A stretch of DNA of 64,000 nucleotides from the NCBI RefSeq assembly GCF_008629675.1, contig NZ_VWOX01000012.1:156456-220455 (forward strand), given 5' to 3'. The notes under the pieces were generated by a model. The model searched no databases and had not been told where the DNA came from. It was given only the letters and a program-made list of their open reading frames with translations. The position numbers and the translations under genes were made by a program. Within the stretch, counting starts at the first letter, position 1. Every line of letters begins with the position of its first letter. Source of the stretch: Roseiconus nitratireducens (GTDB taxonomy: Bacteria; Planctomycetota; Planctomycetia; Pirellulales; Pirellulaceae). Of the stretch, positions 29,001 to 36,490 are shown piece by piece.

Positions 29001-30136
29001 TCGGATGCCGCTGCATCGGACGACTCCGTGTTCGACGACGTCGAACCGTCATCGGCCGGTTGTCGTTCGTTCGGCTCCTGATTAGCCGATTCCTGACGGC
29101 CACCGGGATGGCGATCCGAGTCCGAATCTTGCGCCGCAGTTTCCTGACCGGACGCATCCGATGCGGGTTTGGTCGGTTCGCTTTCGGACGCGGAACTGCT
29201 CGAAGACTCCGCCGCGGGGCCGCTCGAAGACTCCGCCGCGGGGCCGCTCGAAGACTCCGATTGGGAGTCGGCTTGCTGACCGGGCGCCGCGTCGGCGGTT
29301 CCGGGCGCCGCTGAGGACGACGATGAGGATTCGCCGACGGCTTGGGCAGTTTCGCCTGCCGACGGCGGTGATTGGCCCGCCGACTGCTCGGCAGTTGGCT
29401 CGGCAGTCGTTGGCTCGGCAGTCGACTGCTCGCCACTCGACTGCTCGGCGGTTGCTCCCGCCGGTTCAGCGGTCGCGTCGGTCTTGGCGGATTTCTTTTT
29501 CTTCTTCCCGCCCGACTTCGATTTGGACTTGCCGCCGCTTTGCGCGTCGCCCGCCTCGATGTGGGGGTCGTGCACGTTGGAAACGTGGATCTTGGCATTG
29601 CGACTGAGCCAGCGAACAGCGGCGTTGATCACCCGCGGGTCTCCGGCCAAGCGTGCCGGCAGTGCTTCCTGCAGGCCTTCCACCGCGGCATCGGCGTCGG
29701 AGATCGACGGCATCGATTCGGCCAGTTCCTTGGGGTCCGCCGGGTCTCCCTTTTCGGGATTCAACAAACGGACCGCCAAGCGGCTGGCATCGTTTTCCAC
29801 GGACGTCCCGGTTTCACCCCGCAATCGTTTGTGCAACCGCTGCAGAGTCCGCTTGGACCCGCTTTTCTTGATCGCATCGCCGATGGAGGGATCCGCCAGC
29901 GGAGTGGACTGCCAGGTTTCGTACAGTTCGTCGCGAAACTCGGCGAGGCTCGTCTCGGCGTCCATCGCCGCTTTCAGACTCCACAACGTCGCCTCATCCA
30001 ATCCGCCCAATTCGTCGCGGCGGTAGCGGGCCAAGAAAGGCGCCGTGTAACCCTGTTCCAGCAGAGGCATCGCGAGTTTCAAACTGGATGCGTCGCACCG
30101 CCCGCGTCGAGCGATGGCTTCTAGATCGACAGCCAT
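26087..30136 (-). CDS. tex: Tex-like RNA-binding transcription accessory protein with giant low-complexity inserts
   Basis: 1349 residues, against about 750-800 for normal Tex. Recognisable blocks are a helical N-terminal Tex domain (about 1-195), a YqgF/RNase-H-like domain (about 610-720, VVMSIDAIGPKTAATAIVSA), a helix-hairpin-helix segment (about 790-845, LRQLPGMSDATAQALVSRR) and an S1 domain (about 1085-1158, GDQVVGVVVGVMAFGVFVEL). Extra material comprises an acidic Ser/Ala/Glu/Thr-rich insert at about 198-490 with lysine patches at both ends, a second acidic insert at about 900-1030, and an Arg-Gly-rich tail from about 1160. The inserts look intrinsically disordered. The gene heads an operon with two smaller genes. 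A large antisense frame here is a compositional shadow. Confidence 0.9.
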   Translation of the reverse strand: MAVDLEAIARRGRCDASSLKLAMPLLEQGYTAPFLARYRRDELGGLDEATLWSLKAAMDAETSLAEFRDELYETWQSTPLADPSIGDAIKKSGSKRTLQRLHKRLRGETGTSVENDASRLAVRLLNPEKGDPADPKELAESMPSISDADAAVEGLQEALPARLAGDPRVINAAVRWLSRNAKIHVSNVHDPHIEAGDAQSGGKSKSKSGGKKKKKSAKTDATAEPAGATAEQSSGEQSTAEPTTAEPTAEQSAGQSPPSAGETAQAVGESSSSSSAAPGTADAAPGQQADSQSESSSGPAAESSSGPAAESSSSSASESEPTKPASDASGQETAAQDSDSDRHPGGRQESANQEPNERQPADDGSTSSNTESSDAAASDAAVSESSDTPPEAAPTAASADPPANAEATPAESDSSDTATSTDATSTDARAGSDSEAQSEPASEANADQKSGEDLPGFQPDPDSKPADKKPAEKEAAGKKSSSKKPKKISPRQRRRRWLVSVLKPLEGKRLQATKLSAFQIVMLGRALRSQVAVCAFEYDAAKLVAEIKRSVVGLNKSIEPLLDDIVMRHEADIREAAEAAWWDELHERASARLVGIAADHLRRHVNRGPVDAKVVMSIDAIGPKTAATAIVSADGRVLEGEDLPCQLSGAVRGQTVAKMGELIHQHGVDLVVVSNGPARRACLIALGDLIAQSPEGSIRWTVADRTGADAYASSDVANSEMRSTPRRFRAAAWIAFSILHPAQAYAKVDPLRLRLASFQSELSDEALEITLGDIMASGASRGGVDANAAPLGWLRQLPGMSDATAQALVSRREQTLLKSRQELLALEGWAGAVETRQALPFLRIFESDEPLDATLIHPDDYSLAKKLATALEIELPPAAPPGYQAPDYQQASEEAKAAELKLVDATTPKPQPAVEDFDKAGEKAGEFTLPDDADSSASDSQADAATSEASAMAASDADSDASPQTEPVQPAGSADESPEGEPQAASDSSETSDAETEAPEADATSEQASDQSAGTPEAPAEETPAAVQVVKRPRPEQAKIDKCIKEWQVGKHRVHQLVGWLCDPFGETAVSDDPPGVLTTMPTLKTLKTGDQVVGVVVGVMAFGVFVELAPDCSGLIHVSRLSDGYVEDLNEAIQVGDVVTAWVTGIDEKRRRVGLSALSPQQEAAAEQARQDRGDSRRDSRRGGKPAGGRGRGGAGRSDDSGRGRGRGAGASSGGSGRGGRGKASGGPPRGGRSRDQRGGRKSRQPESYRVVAKPEAKPISDAMQKGDEPLRSFGDLLQFYSGSEKKSAEKQSDGKPQQKSKPKAEESQAAGDPPASDATPAAKESPAESAPSAESKTGDANSSGASE
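29199..29262. repeat. 24-base tandem repeat inside the Tex-like gene
   Basis: A 24-base unit beginning CTCGAAGACTCCGCCGCGGG starts at 29199, 29223 and 29247 (two full copies and a partial third). It encodes the repeated peptide AAESSSGP in the first disordered insert, showing that the insert grows by slippage or unequal exchange. A 15-base unit containing GTCGGTTGAAGTC also repeats near 28856. Confidence 0.85.
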
Positions 30137-30503
30137 GATCAGTCGGTCTCGATGTTGGTCCGGACGCCGGCTTCGCCTCGCTCTTCCGGAGGCATTGGTT
30201 CGGCGATCCAGGAATTGTTCGTGTGCCGCGTGGAGCGCCCCGCCAATCCGGGTGGCGGCGTCCGCGGCAGGAAAGTCCCACCCGCGCGATGGTTTCGTCG
30301 TTTCACGCTTGTTTGACGCCGAAAATCGCCGCGCGAGAATAGCGCCGCAATGTCAGGCTGTCAACCGAGCCAGGAAAACGGCCGGCCCCCCGTGAAACTG
30401 AACGAACCGTCAAAATCCTCCATTTCGGCTTTACTTCCCCAGTCGTCAAAGTCGATACGGTCACAGGGCGCGATTGAATGCGTCCGTCAGAAACTCCATC
30501 AAT
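30137..30503. other. Divergent intergenic region
   Basis: About 367 bases between the start of the Tex-like gene (minus) and the small gene before parA (plus). The promoters of both should be here. Frames open on the minus strand extend through the next gene and are shadows. No repeat or RNA-like structure was seen. Confidence 0.45.
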
Positions 30504-30860
30504 ATGCGTTCGACTGAGATTTGGATGAGCGACTTCGATCCTTCTTTGCCCGCGGGCTGGAACGTTTGGTCCGACCCGGCAACCGAAGCGGAGCTTCCTC
30601 CGCACGCCGATCAAGGCTCCGACCCGGATCCGCGTTGGATCCGCGAACTGGACTTGATCGCCGGGACGGGGCCACGGCGGACCCGCACGGTGCCGCTGAA
30701 GACGATCGTACCGCTCCTGATCGACGCCCAAGAGAGAAACAGCACCTGGCTGGAGGACTTTGCGGAGGACACCGTCGTCATCGACGCGGACCTGCACGAA
30801 GTTTTGCTGGCCTACCGAAGCGTCCGCCGCCACGGTGACGGTCAACGCAAAGCCGCGTGA
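30504..30860 (+). CDS. Small conserved hypothetical protein upstream of parA
   Basis: 118 residues from the ATG at 30504; other possible starts are TTG 30474 and ATG 30525, and none has a clear ribosome-binding site. The protein is acidic and cytosolic (DFDPSLPAGWNVWSDPATEA, RTRTVPLKTIVPLLIDAQER, WLEDFAEDTVVIDADLHEVL). I do not recognise a domain. The distance to parA is about 134 bases in the same direction, so co-transcription is plausible. Confidence 0.65.
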   Translation: MRSTEIWMSDFDPSLPAGWNVWSDPATEAELPPHADQGSDPDPRWIRELDLIAGTGPRRTRTVPLKTIVPLLIDAQERNSTWLEDFAEDTVVIDADLHEVLLAYRSVRRHGDGQRKAA

Positions 30861-30994
30861 CGTCGCCGGCGGGCGATGCACGCTTCGCGCGCCAGCGCGC
30901 CGCGACACCGCGCCAGGCCGCCGCGAAAGACACCGTACCAGCCCGCGGCGATCCAGAAACACGGCCTCCCCCGTATCGAAAAGGAAGCGAAACC

Positions 30995-31816
30995 ATGCGT
31001 TCGATTGCAGTGATCAATCAGAAAGGCGGCGTCGGCAAGACGACCAGTTCGGTCAACCTGTCCGCGGCGTTGGCCCGTAGCGGCCGCCGCGTGTGCCTGA
31101 TGGACTTGGATCCCCAAGCGCACGCCTCGCTGCACCTGGGCATCACCGCCGTCGGGGACCAGCCCAGCATGTACGAAGTGCTGTGCGGCGACGCCACCAT
31201 CGCCGAAGCCCGTCACCACTACAACGACCAGCTTTCGGTGGTGCCGTCCAATCTGGACCTGGCCGCTGCCGAACTGGAGTTGGCCGGTGAAGTCGGACGC
31301 GAAATGATCCTGCGCGACAAACTGGCCGACGATCCGGAGTCGTTCGACTACTTGATCCTGGACTGTCCACCCAGTCTGGGTGTGTTGACGATCAACGCGT
31401 TGGTTGCCGTCAACGAAGTCTTCTTGCCGCTGCAGCCGCATTTCCTGGCGTTGCACGGATTGAGCAAGCTGTTGCGGACGATCGAAATCGTCTCGCGGCG
31501 GCTGAACGAAGGACTGCGTCTGTCGGGCGTCGTGCTTTGCATGTACGACTCCAACACGCGTCTGGCCGCGGAAGTCAGCACCGACATCGACGAATTCTTC
31601 CAGGCGGCGCAGGGCGGTCGAGACTTCTTTCAGAAGGCGAAGTTTTTCGACACGCGGATTCGCCGCAACATCCGCCTGGCGGAAGCCCCCAGCTTCGGGC
31701 AACCGATTTTCGACTACTCGGCCGACAGCAACGGATCGATCGACTATCAAGCCCTGGCCGAAGAGGTGATCGCCCAGGAAGAATCGGCGGAAATTGCTCC
31801 GCGCGTCGCCGCCTGA
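30995..31816 (+). CDS. ParA/Soj-family ATPase
   Basis: 273 residues. I chose the ATG at 30995, not the longer upstream frame, because the family starts directly at MRSIAVINQKGGVGKTT and AAGGAAGCGAAACC provides a ribosome-binding site. The deviant Walker A motif KGGVGKTT lies at residues 10-17, the A' motif DLDPQAHAS at about 39-47, and the Walker B segment LILDCPPSLGVL near 120. The C-terminal KFFDTRIRRNIRLAEAPSFG is typical of Soj/ParA. Such ATPases move DNA or protein cargo along the nucleoid. No parB is adjacent, so cargo other than the chromosome is possible. Confidence 0.93.
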   Translation: MRSIAVINQKGGVGKTTSSVNLSAALARSGRRVCLMDLDPQAHASLHLGITAVGDQPSMYEVLCGDATIAEARHHYNDQLSVVPSNLDLAAAELELAGEVGREMILRDKLADDPESFDYLILDCPPSLGVLTINALVAVNEVFLPLQPHFLALHGLSKLLRTIEIVSRRLNEGLRLSGVVLCMYDSNTRLAAEVSTDIDEFFQAAQGGRDFFQKAKFFDTRIRRNIRLAEAPSFGQPIFDYSADSNGSIDYQALAEEVIAQEESAEIAPRVAA

Positions 31817-31889
31817 GCCACACGGCATAGGCGGTGCGAGTAACTTGGATTGCTCCCCTGCCTTTGTTTCGTCATGCCGGAGACGGACC

Positions 31890-33128
31890 GTGGAATGGTC
31901 GGTCGTTCAAAAACTTGTGATCTCCTTGGCGCTGGGCCTGCTGGTCGGCTTCCAGCGTGAATGGAGCGCGCCGCACGTCGCAGGTATCCGCACCTTCGCA
32001 CTGGTCACGCTGTTCGGCACCGTGATGGGGCTGCTGCTCTCCTCGCTGGGAGAGTGGATCGTGATCGCAGGCGTGCTTGCTCTGACGTCGATGATCGTCG
32101 TCGTCAATGTCATGAAATCCGCCGGACGTCACGAGGTTCACGGGCTGACGACCCAGGTGGCCGCCTTGGTGATGTACGCCGTCGGTGTGACCGTCGCCAT
32201 CGACCAGTTCGCGCTGGCGGTTCTGGTGGGCGCCGGCGTGGCGATGCTGTTGCACTGGAAACAACCGCTGCACGTGTTCGTCCAGCGGATCGGTGACAAG
32301 GACATCCGGGCGATCTTTCAATTGGTCCTGATCGGGCTGATCGTGCTGCCGGTCTTGCCCAACCGTGCGTTCGGCCCCTACGGCGTCTTGAACCCGTACG
32401 AAATCTGGTTGATGGTCGTGCTGATCTGCGGCATCAGCGTGGGCAGTTACCTGGCCCAAAAGTTTTTGGGGGCCAAAGCCGGCACCGTGCTGAGCGGGAT
32501 CTTCGGCGGAATGATTTCCAGCACGGCAACCACCGTCAGCAACAGCCGCCACGCGAAGCGGTCACCGGAGGCATCGAATCTGGCCAGTTTGGTGATCATG
32601 ATCGCTTCGACCATCGTGTTCGCCCGCGTGATTTTAGAAATCGCCGTCGTGGCCCCGGAGACGTTGCGCCTGCTGGTACCGCCGATCGCAACCCTGATGT
32701 TGATCATGGTCGTGATCTGCGGTGTGTTGTACTTCATCACGCGGAACAAGAATCGTGAGATCCCGTTACCCGAAGACCCGGCGGACCTGAAAGCCGCGAT
32801 CTTGTTCGGCATCTTGTACGCCGCCGTGCTGTTCGCGGTCGCAATCGTCAAGGAGCACTTTGGTGACCGCACCCTGTACGGCGTCGCCGCGTTGTCGGGA
32901 TTGACCGACATGGACGCCATCACGCTATCGACGGCGCGAATGATCAAGGCCGATCGGCTGGACGTCGACACGGGTTGGCGAATGATCTTGGTCGGCGGCA
33001 TGTCCAACCTGGTCTTCAAAGGCTTTGCCGTGGCATTCCTGGGCAGCCGTCAGTTGCTCCGGCGGATTGCCGTGCTGTTCGGCCTCTCATTTCTCGGCGG
33101 CGTGCTGGTGTTGATCTTCTGGCCGTGA
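31890..33128 (+). CDS. MgtC/SapB-DUF4010 family integral membrane protein
   Basis: 412 residues from a GTG at 31890, preceded by the ribosome-binding site GGAGACGGACC; the open frame upstream overlaps parA in the same direction but lacks a convincing start. The N-terminal third matches MgtC/SapB (ALGLLVGFQREWSAPHVAGI, RTFALVTLFGTV). The remainder is a DUF4010-type helical region (IFGGMISSTATTVSNSRHAK, AALSGLTDMDAITLSTARM). About 12 hydrophobic helices are visible. The function is unknown; MgtC itself is linked to magnesium limitation and ATP synthase control. The last 113 bases overlap the convergent rhomboid frame. Confidence 0.88.
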   Translation: MEWSVVQKLVISLALGLLVGFQREWSAPHVAGIRTFALVTLFGTVMGLLLSSLGEWIVIAGVLALTSMIVVVNVMKSAGRHEVHGLTTQVAALVMYAVGVTVAIDQFALAVLVGAGVAMLLHWKQPLHVFVQRIGDKDIRAIFQLVLIGLIVLPVLPNRAFGPYGVLNPYEIWLMVVLICGISVGSYLAQKFLGAKAGTVLSGIFGGMISSTATTVSNSRHAKRSPEASNLASLVIMIASTIVFARVILEIAVVAPETLRLLVPPIATLMLIMVVICGVLYFITRNKNREIPLPEDPADLKAAILFGILYAAVLFAVAIVKEHFGDRTLYGVAALSGLTDMDAITLSTARMIKADRLDVDTGWRMILVGGMSNLVFKGFAVAFLGSRQLLRRIAVLFGLSFLGGVLVLIFWP

Positions 33129-34386
33129 TCGGGCTGGTGCTTGGCGGGCCGGCAGAGCCGGCAAGACATTGCGTTCCCAGGCGGGAGCCTGGGAACGAGG
33201 GGTACAACAAACCTTCCTGGTTCCAAGGCTCCCGCCTTGGAACTGACTGCAACACAGGCTCTGCCTGTCCACCAGCAAACAATGGCCGGCAGAGCCGGCA
33301 AGACAGTGCGTTCCCAGGCGGGAGCCTGGGAACGAGGGGTGCAACAAACCTTCCTGGTTCCAAGGCTCCCGCCTTGGAACCGGCTGCAACACAGGCTCCG
33401 CCTGCCCACCAGCAAACAACGACCGGAAGAGCCGGCAAGACAGTGCGTTCCCAGGCGGGAGCCTGGGAACGAGGGGTGCGGACTTTCTGTCCCCGAGCGA
33501 GCGCGCATGCCCAAGCGACGGCGAGCAGCGCAAATGCCAGACCCCCGGCAAGGCTCTGCAAGCGGGAACTGCCCAACCATCGGGCGGGAAGCCGGCTGAC
33601 CGCGGCGCCGATCAACAACCCTGCCAGGAACCCCATCACGTGCGCCAACACGTCGGTGCGTTCGCCGCCGACGCCCGTCATCGCAAACAGCACCGTCCCT
33701 CCGATCAACGGGCTCCACCGCCGCCACCGGTGCTTGGGCGCCAAACTCCAGTACCGCATTGCGTGCGACACCAACAATCCGAGCGCCGCAAAGACCGCCG
33801 TCGACGCCCCGATCGACACGTGCTCGGCAGGCTGGGCCAACGCGTTGAGCCCATTGCCGATGGCCCCCGCGACCAGGATGGCGAGCCAAGCGACTCCGCC
33901 GCCCAGATTCCGGCCGGCCAGGAATCCGAAAATGGCACCGAATACCAAGTTCGACATCAGGTGCCGGGCATCCAAATGCAGCGTCAACGCCGTCACCGCC
34001 CGCCACCATTGACCGTTTCGCGTCAGTCCGGCGTGCATCTGACCGGCCAGAAACCAATCCCATCCGAATGCCCACTGGGCCGTTTGGAACGCGATCGCCG
34101 TGACGGTCGCCACGTACAACACCACACCGATCACGGAACCTCCGTACTGCGGAACCCGGGGCGTCACTTCCGCCGCTTCGGCCGCGTTCTCTTTTCGGTA
34201 GGCAGCCAGCTCGTCCGTCGCCGCGGCCCGGTCCTCGGCCGCCACAACCAGCCACCACGTCGCATCGTGATGGACGATCTCGGAGGGGATCCCGACGGAA
34301 CTGAGTACCAAACGTGATTCCTGACAAGCCTGGCGGCGAGGCGTGCCAAATACAACAGCCGATCCCGCGGACGGTTCATACATCAT
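33016..34386 (-). CDS. Rhomboid-family intramembrane serine protease with repeat-derived C-terminal extension
   Basis: 456 residues. Residues 1-70 form a small cytosolic domain. Six to seven membrane helices follow, with rhomboid signatures HLMSNLVFGAIFGFLAGR, the catalytic serine S195 in GAST and the catalytic histidine H249 in DVLAHVMGF. These suggest an active serine/histidine dyad cutting substrates within the membrane. The recognisable protein ends near residue 300. The last 155 or so residues are encoded by the 137-base tandem repeat and then run antisense into the convergent MgtC-like gene by 113 bases. They are Pro/Arg/Ala-rich junk-like sequence, so the native stop was probably lost when the repeat inserted or expanded. 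Whether the tail is made is unknown. Confidence 0.85.
   Translation of the reverse strand: MMYEPSAGSAVVFGTPRRQACQESRLVLSSVGIPSEIVHHDATWWLVVAAEDRAAATDELAAYRKENAAEAAEVTPRVPQYGGSVIGVVLYVATVTAIAFQTAQWAFGWDWFLAGQMHAGLTRNGQWWRAVTALTLHLDARHLMSNLVFGAIFGFLAGRNLGGGVAWLAILVAGAIGNGLNALAQPAEHVSIGASTAVFAALGLLVSHAMRYWSLAPKHRWRRWSPLIGGTVLFAMTGVGGERTDVLAHVMGFLAGLLIGAAVSRLPARWLGSSRLQSLAGGLAFALLAVAWACALARGQKVRTPRSQAPAWERTVLPALPVVVCWWAGGACVAAGSKAGALEPGRFVAPLVPRLPPGNALSCRLCRPLFAGGQAEPVLQSVPRREPWNQEGLLYPSFPGSRLGTQCLAGSAGPPSTSPITARRSTPARRREMRGRTARQSAGATDGCPGMPRQSL
33148..33478. repeat. 137-base tandem repeat (2.4 copies) built from two opposed palindromes
   Basis: Corresponding positions recur exactly 137 bases apart (the GGCAGAGCCGG box at 33151 and 33288, in variant form at 33425). 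Each unit carries a 24-base palindrome with arms GTTCCCAGGC/GCCTGGGAAC and loop GGGA (33173, 33310, 33447) and a second with arms GTTCCAAGGC/GCCTTGGAAC and loop TCCC (33220, 33357). The second is essentially the first inverted. The stretch lies inside the 3' part of the rhomboid frame. Confidence 0.95.
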
Positions 34387-34713
34387 GATTTCCCAGGCCG
34401 ACGACCTTGGGCGTGAAAACGCGAAACGCTCGGGACTTAAAAAAACGAGACCGCTCGATCAACAACTCGACGGGCACCAGGACGGACGGCGGTTGGAGAC
34501 CGGAGGCGATGAAACGGTCAGGCACGGTTCTGAGAAAACTTGCGAATCTTGGAACGCATCGACGACAATGTGGAAGGTTTCGGCGAAGTTTTCGCCCCAC
34601 GAAGGCTCTTTTGCAATGCGCCCGCCACCAACGTCGGTCGTAACCCCGCCCGCGGACGTTTTCTCCGCCCGCCGCGCCCACCCTCGCGGATCAGAAGCCG
34701 CACGGAGATTGTG
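34387..34713. other. Divergent intergenic region
   Basis: 327 bases between the rhomboid gene (minus) and a membrane-protein gene (plus). The plus frame is open from 34540, but the sequence before the ATG at 34714 looks untranslated. No repeat, hairpin or RNA gene was found. Confidence 0.45.
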
Positions 34714-35427
34714 ATGGAATCGAGCAGCCGTCTGAAACGTCCCCTGCTTTACGCCCTGATCGGCTCGGTGATTCTGGCGGCGCTGCTGGGAATCATTGTC
34801 GTGCTGCGCAACAATTGGGGTTGGTTCGAAGTCCGAGTGATTTTGACCACCCTGGTCGTGGCGGTGGCCAGCCTTTGCGGCTTGGCGTGTGACCTGTCTC
34901 GAACACCCGGCGGTCGAAACTGGCTGCCCCGTTCCGGATTGTTGCTGACACTGCTCGCGGCAATCTTGATCCTGGTGGGAATGTGGGTCGAGATCCACGC
35001 GATCGAGTTTTGGAAGTGCACCTGGATCGTTTCCATCTTCACCGTTGCAACGGTCCATGTTTGCCTGCTGTCGATTGCCAAATTGCCCAGCCGGTTTCGC
35101 TGGGTGTACTTCATCAGCTGGCAGATCATTTACGGATTGGCTGCCTTGCTGTCGGCCATCATCGTGTTTGAATTTGACTCCCAAGGCGTCTGGCAATTCG
35201 TCGCGGCCCATTCGATCGTCGTCGCAGCCATCTCATTCGTGATCCCCATCCTGCACCGCATCGGAAAGATGGATCCCAATCGAGGCGATTTGCTGATGCC
35301 CGTCGATGCCCGGAACGTCGATTCGATTGATCGCGAAATCGCGCGGCTGCAGGGACGAATCACCGAACTTCAGCGGATGCGCTCCGAGATCACCGGACCG
35401 CTCCCGGAGGAATCGCTGCCGGCATGA
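34714..35427 (+). CDS. Integral membrane protein of unknown function
   Basis: 237 residues from the ATG at 34714, with CGGAG 11 bases upstream; the open frame before it is Arg/Pro-rich and has no start with a ribosome-binding site. Six hydrophobic helices can be seen (for example LLYALIGSVILAALLGIIVV, LLLTLLAAILILVGMWV, FVAAHSIVVAAISFVIPIL). A short cytosolic coiled-coil tail follows (IDREIARLQGRITELQRMRS). I do not recognise the family; planctomycete genomes often contain this kind of small helical protein. Confidence 0.75.
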   Translation: MESSSRLKRPLLYALIGSVILAALLGIIVVLRNNWGWFEVRVILTTLVVAVASLCGLACDLSRTPGGRNWLPRSGLLLTLLAAILILVGMWVEIHAIEFWKCTWIVSIFTVATVHVCLLSIAKLPSRFRWVYFISWQIIYGLAALLSAIIVFEFDSQGVWQFVAAHSIVVAAISFVIPILHRIGKMDPNRGDLLMPVDARNVDSIDREIARLQGRITELQRMRSEITGPLPEESLPA

Positions 35428-35484
35428 GCGGCCAAGCGAAGGTGCAGACCAGGTGATGCCACAGCGAGCGCGCCGTTGGTTGGA

Positions 35485-35934
35485 TCAGGATCCATCCGAC
35501 CGGGACCGATAACGCCGCTCGGTGTCTTCGGCGATCACGTCTTCCCAATTCAATGCGAGGTCGTCTTGTTTGGCGCGAATCATCGCCAACACTGCACGCT
35601 CGATATCGACACCTTGCAGGGCGGCCGATTCAATTTGCGCCGTGGTCAAGGGCAGCCCGGCTTGCGCCGCCATGATCTTGCAACGGACCACCTGCTCCAG
35701 GGGCGCTCGGCGAAACATCATCCCGACCAGTTCGGGTGCCGAAATCTGGGCGTTCGCTAAAAAGGCTTGCAACCAGAGACGGAACAGCCGCACGAAGAAC
35801 AGGAACATCCCCAAAAGAACCAGCAGCAGACAGATCCCGAACAGGATCAAGCCCCACTTTATCGGGTTCGGTCCACCGACCGCGGCAAGCAACCCGACTG
35901 GGCAAACGGTCGGTTGATTCAGGTCCCAAGACAT
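35485..35934 (-). CDS. Small membrane protein resembling the N-terminal part of FloA (flotillin-like)
   Basis: 149 residues from the ATG at 35934; the frame is open to 36063, but the upstream part is Arg/Gly-rich without a good start. One strong membrane helix (WGLILFGICLLLVLLGMFLF) is followed by ELVGMMFRRAPLEQVVRCKI, AAQAGLPLTTAQIESAALQG and VDIERAVLAMIRAKQDDLAL. These match the pattern of the first 100 residues of UPF0365/FloA (LVGMRLRRVPP, KAGLDITVDQLEAHYLAGG, NVDRVVNALIAA). FloA is about 330 residues and continues into a long SPFH/coiled-coil scaffold; that part is absent here. It could be a stand-alone paralog or a truncated gene. The assignment rests on remembered family sequence. Confidence 0.72.
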   Translation of the reverse strand: MSWDLNQPTVCPVGLLAAVGGPNPIKWGLILFGICLLLVLLGMFLFFVRLFRLWLQAFLANAQISAPELVGMMFRRAPLEQVVRCKIMAAQAGLPLTTAQIESAALQGVDIERAVLAMIRAKQDDLALNWEDVIAEDTERRYRSRSDGS

Positions 35935-36045
35935 TTGCCCTCGTGCTCCCCGTTCATTGAAACTCGATCCGCCGTGCGCTCGTCGGGCGCGCCCACCACC
36001 TTCAGCTAGCGGTTCTTCCATTCTGCGTTTGTGACCACTCGCAAC

Positions 36046-36200
36046 CTTCACCCTCCCGCTCACAAGGGTCGGAGGCGAGGAACGAGGCTCCGGGGAGGGT
36101 CAGAATCGGAAGCGAATGTTTAGAACGCATGACTTAACAACAACCCTCCCCGCGTCGTCGCACGCTCCTTCGCGACCCTCCCGCTCGCGGGAGGGTGAAG
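36046..36200. repeat. Mini-element bounded by 14-base inverted repeats
   Basis: CTTCACCCTCCCGC at 36046-36059 is exactly mirrored by GCGGGAGGGTGAAG at 36187-36200. Inside the right end a second hairpin, ACCCTCCCG-CTCG-CGGGAGGGT, occupies 36175-36196. The 155-base interior has no coding potential. It resembles a MITE-like or REP-like intergenic element; a related one lies at 41296-41546. The rest of the 35935-36490 gap shows nothing else. Confidence 0.7.
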
Positions 36201-36490
36201 CCGAGAATGCATGACAGCCAAGCAACTGACCCACAGAAGCAGCACAGTCCTACTATTAGGCTACCCGATTTCGCGTCACGGCGTTCCAGGATCGCGGCAC
36301 GATCCTCCGCAACAGACGCCAGCTTGCTGGCACGAAAAAATCGGCGGAAGCATCCGCCGCCGGCGCACAACGACCATCGGAACGACCATAATCAAGCCAT
36401 CCCACCGGCCGGCTTGGCCGCCCGCTCTCGTTCTCCGCGTTCCCAATTCCCGCCCTTCCGCCAACCCACCGCCGTCTCACGGAGCCAGTG

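Noticed and set aside
30303..30962. 219-codon minus frame overlapping the pre-parA gene
   Set aside because: It crosses a gene start and a likely promoter region and has no recognisable motif.
33148..33478. CRISPR array
   Set aside because: The repeat is a 137-base tandem with conserved 'spacers'; there are no variable spacers and no cas genes.
33050..34327. 425-codon minus frame inside the rhomboid gene
   Set aside because: It lacks rhomboid motifs and is kept open by the same stop-poor repeat.
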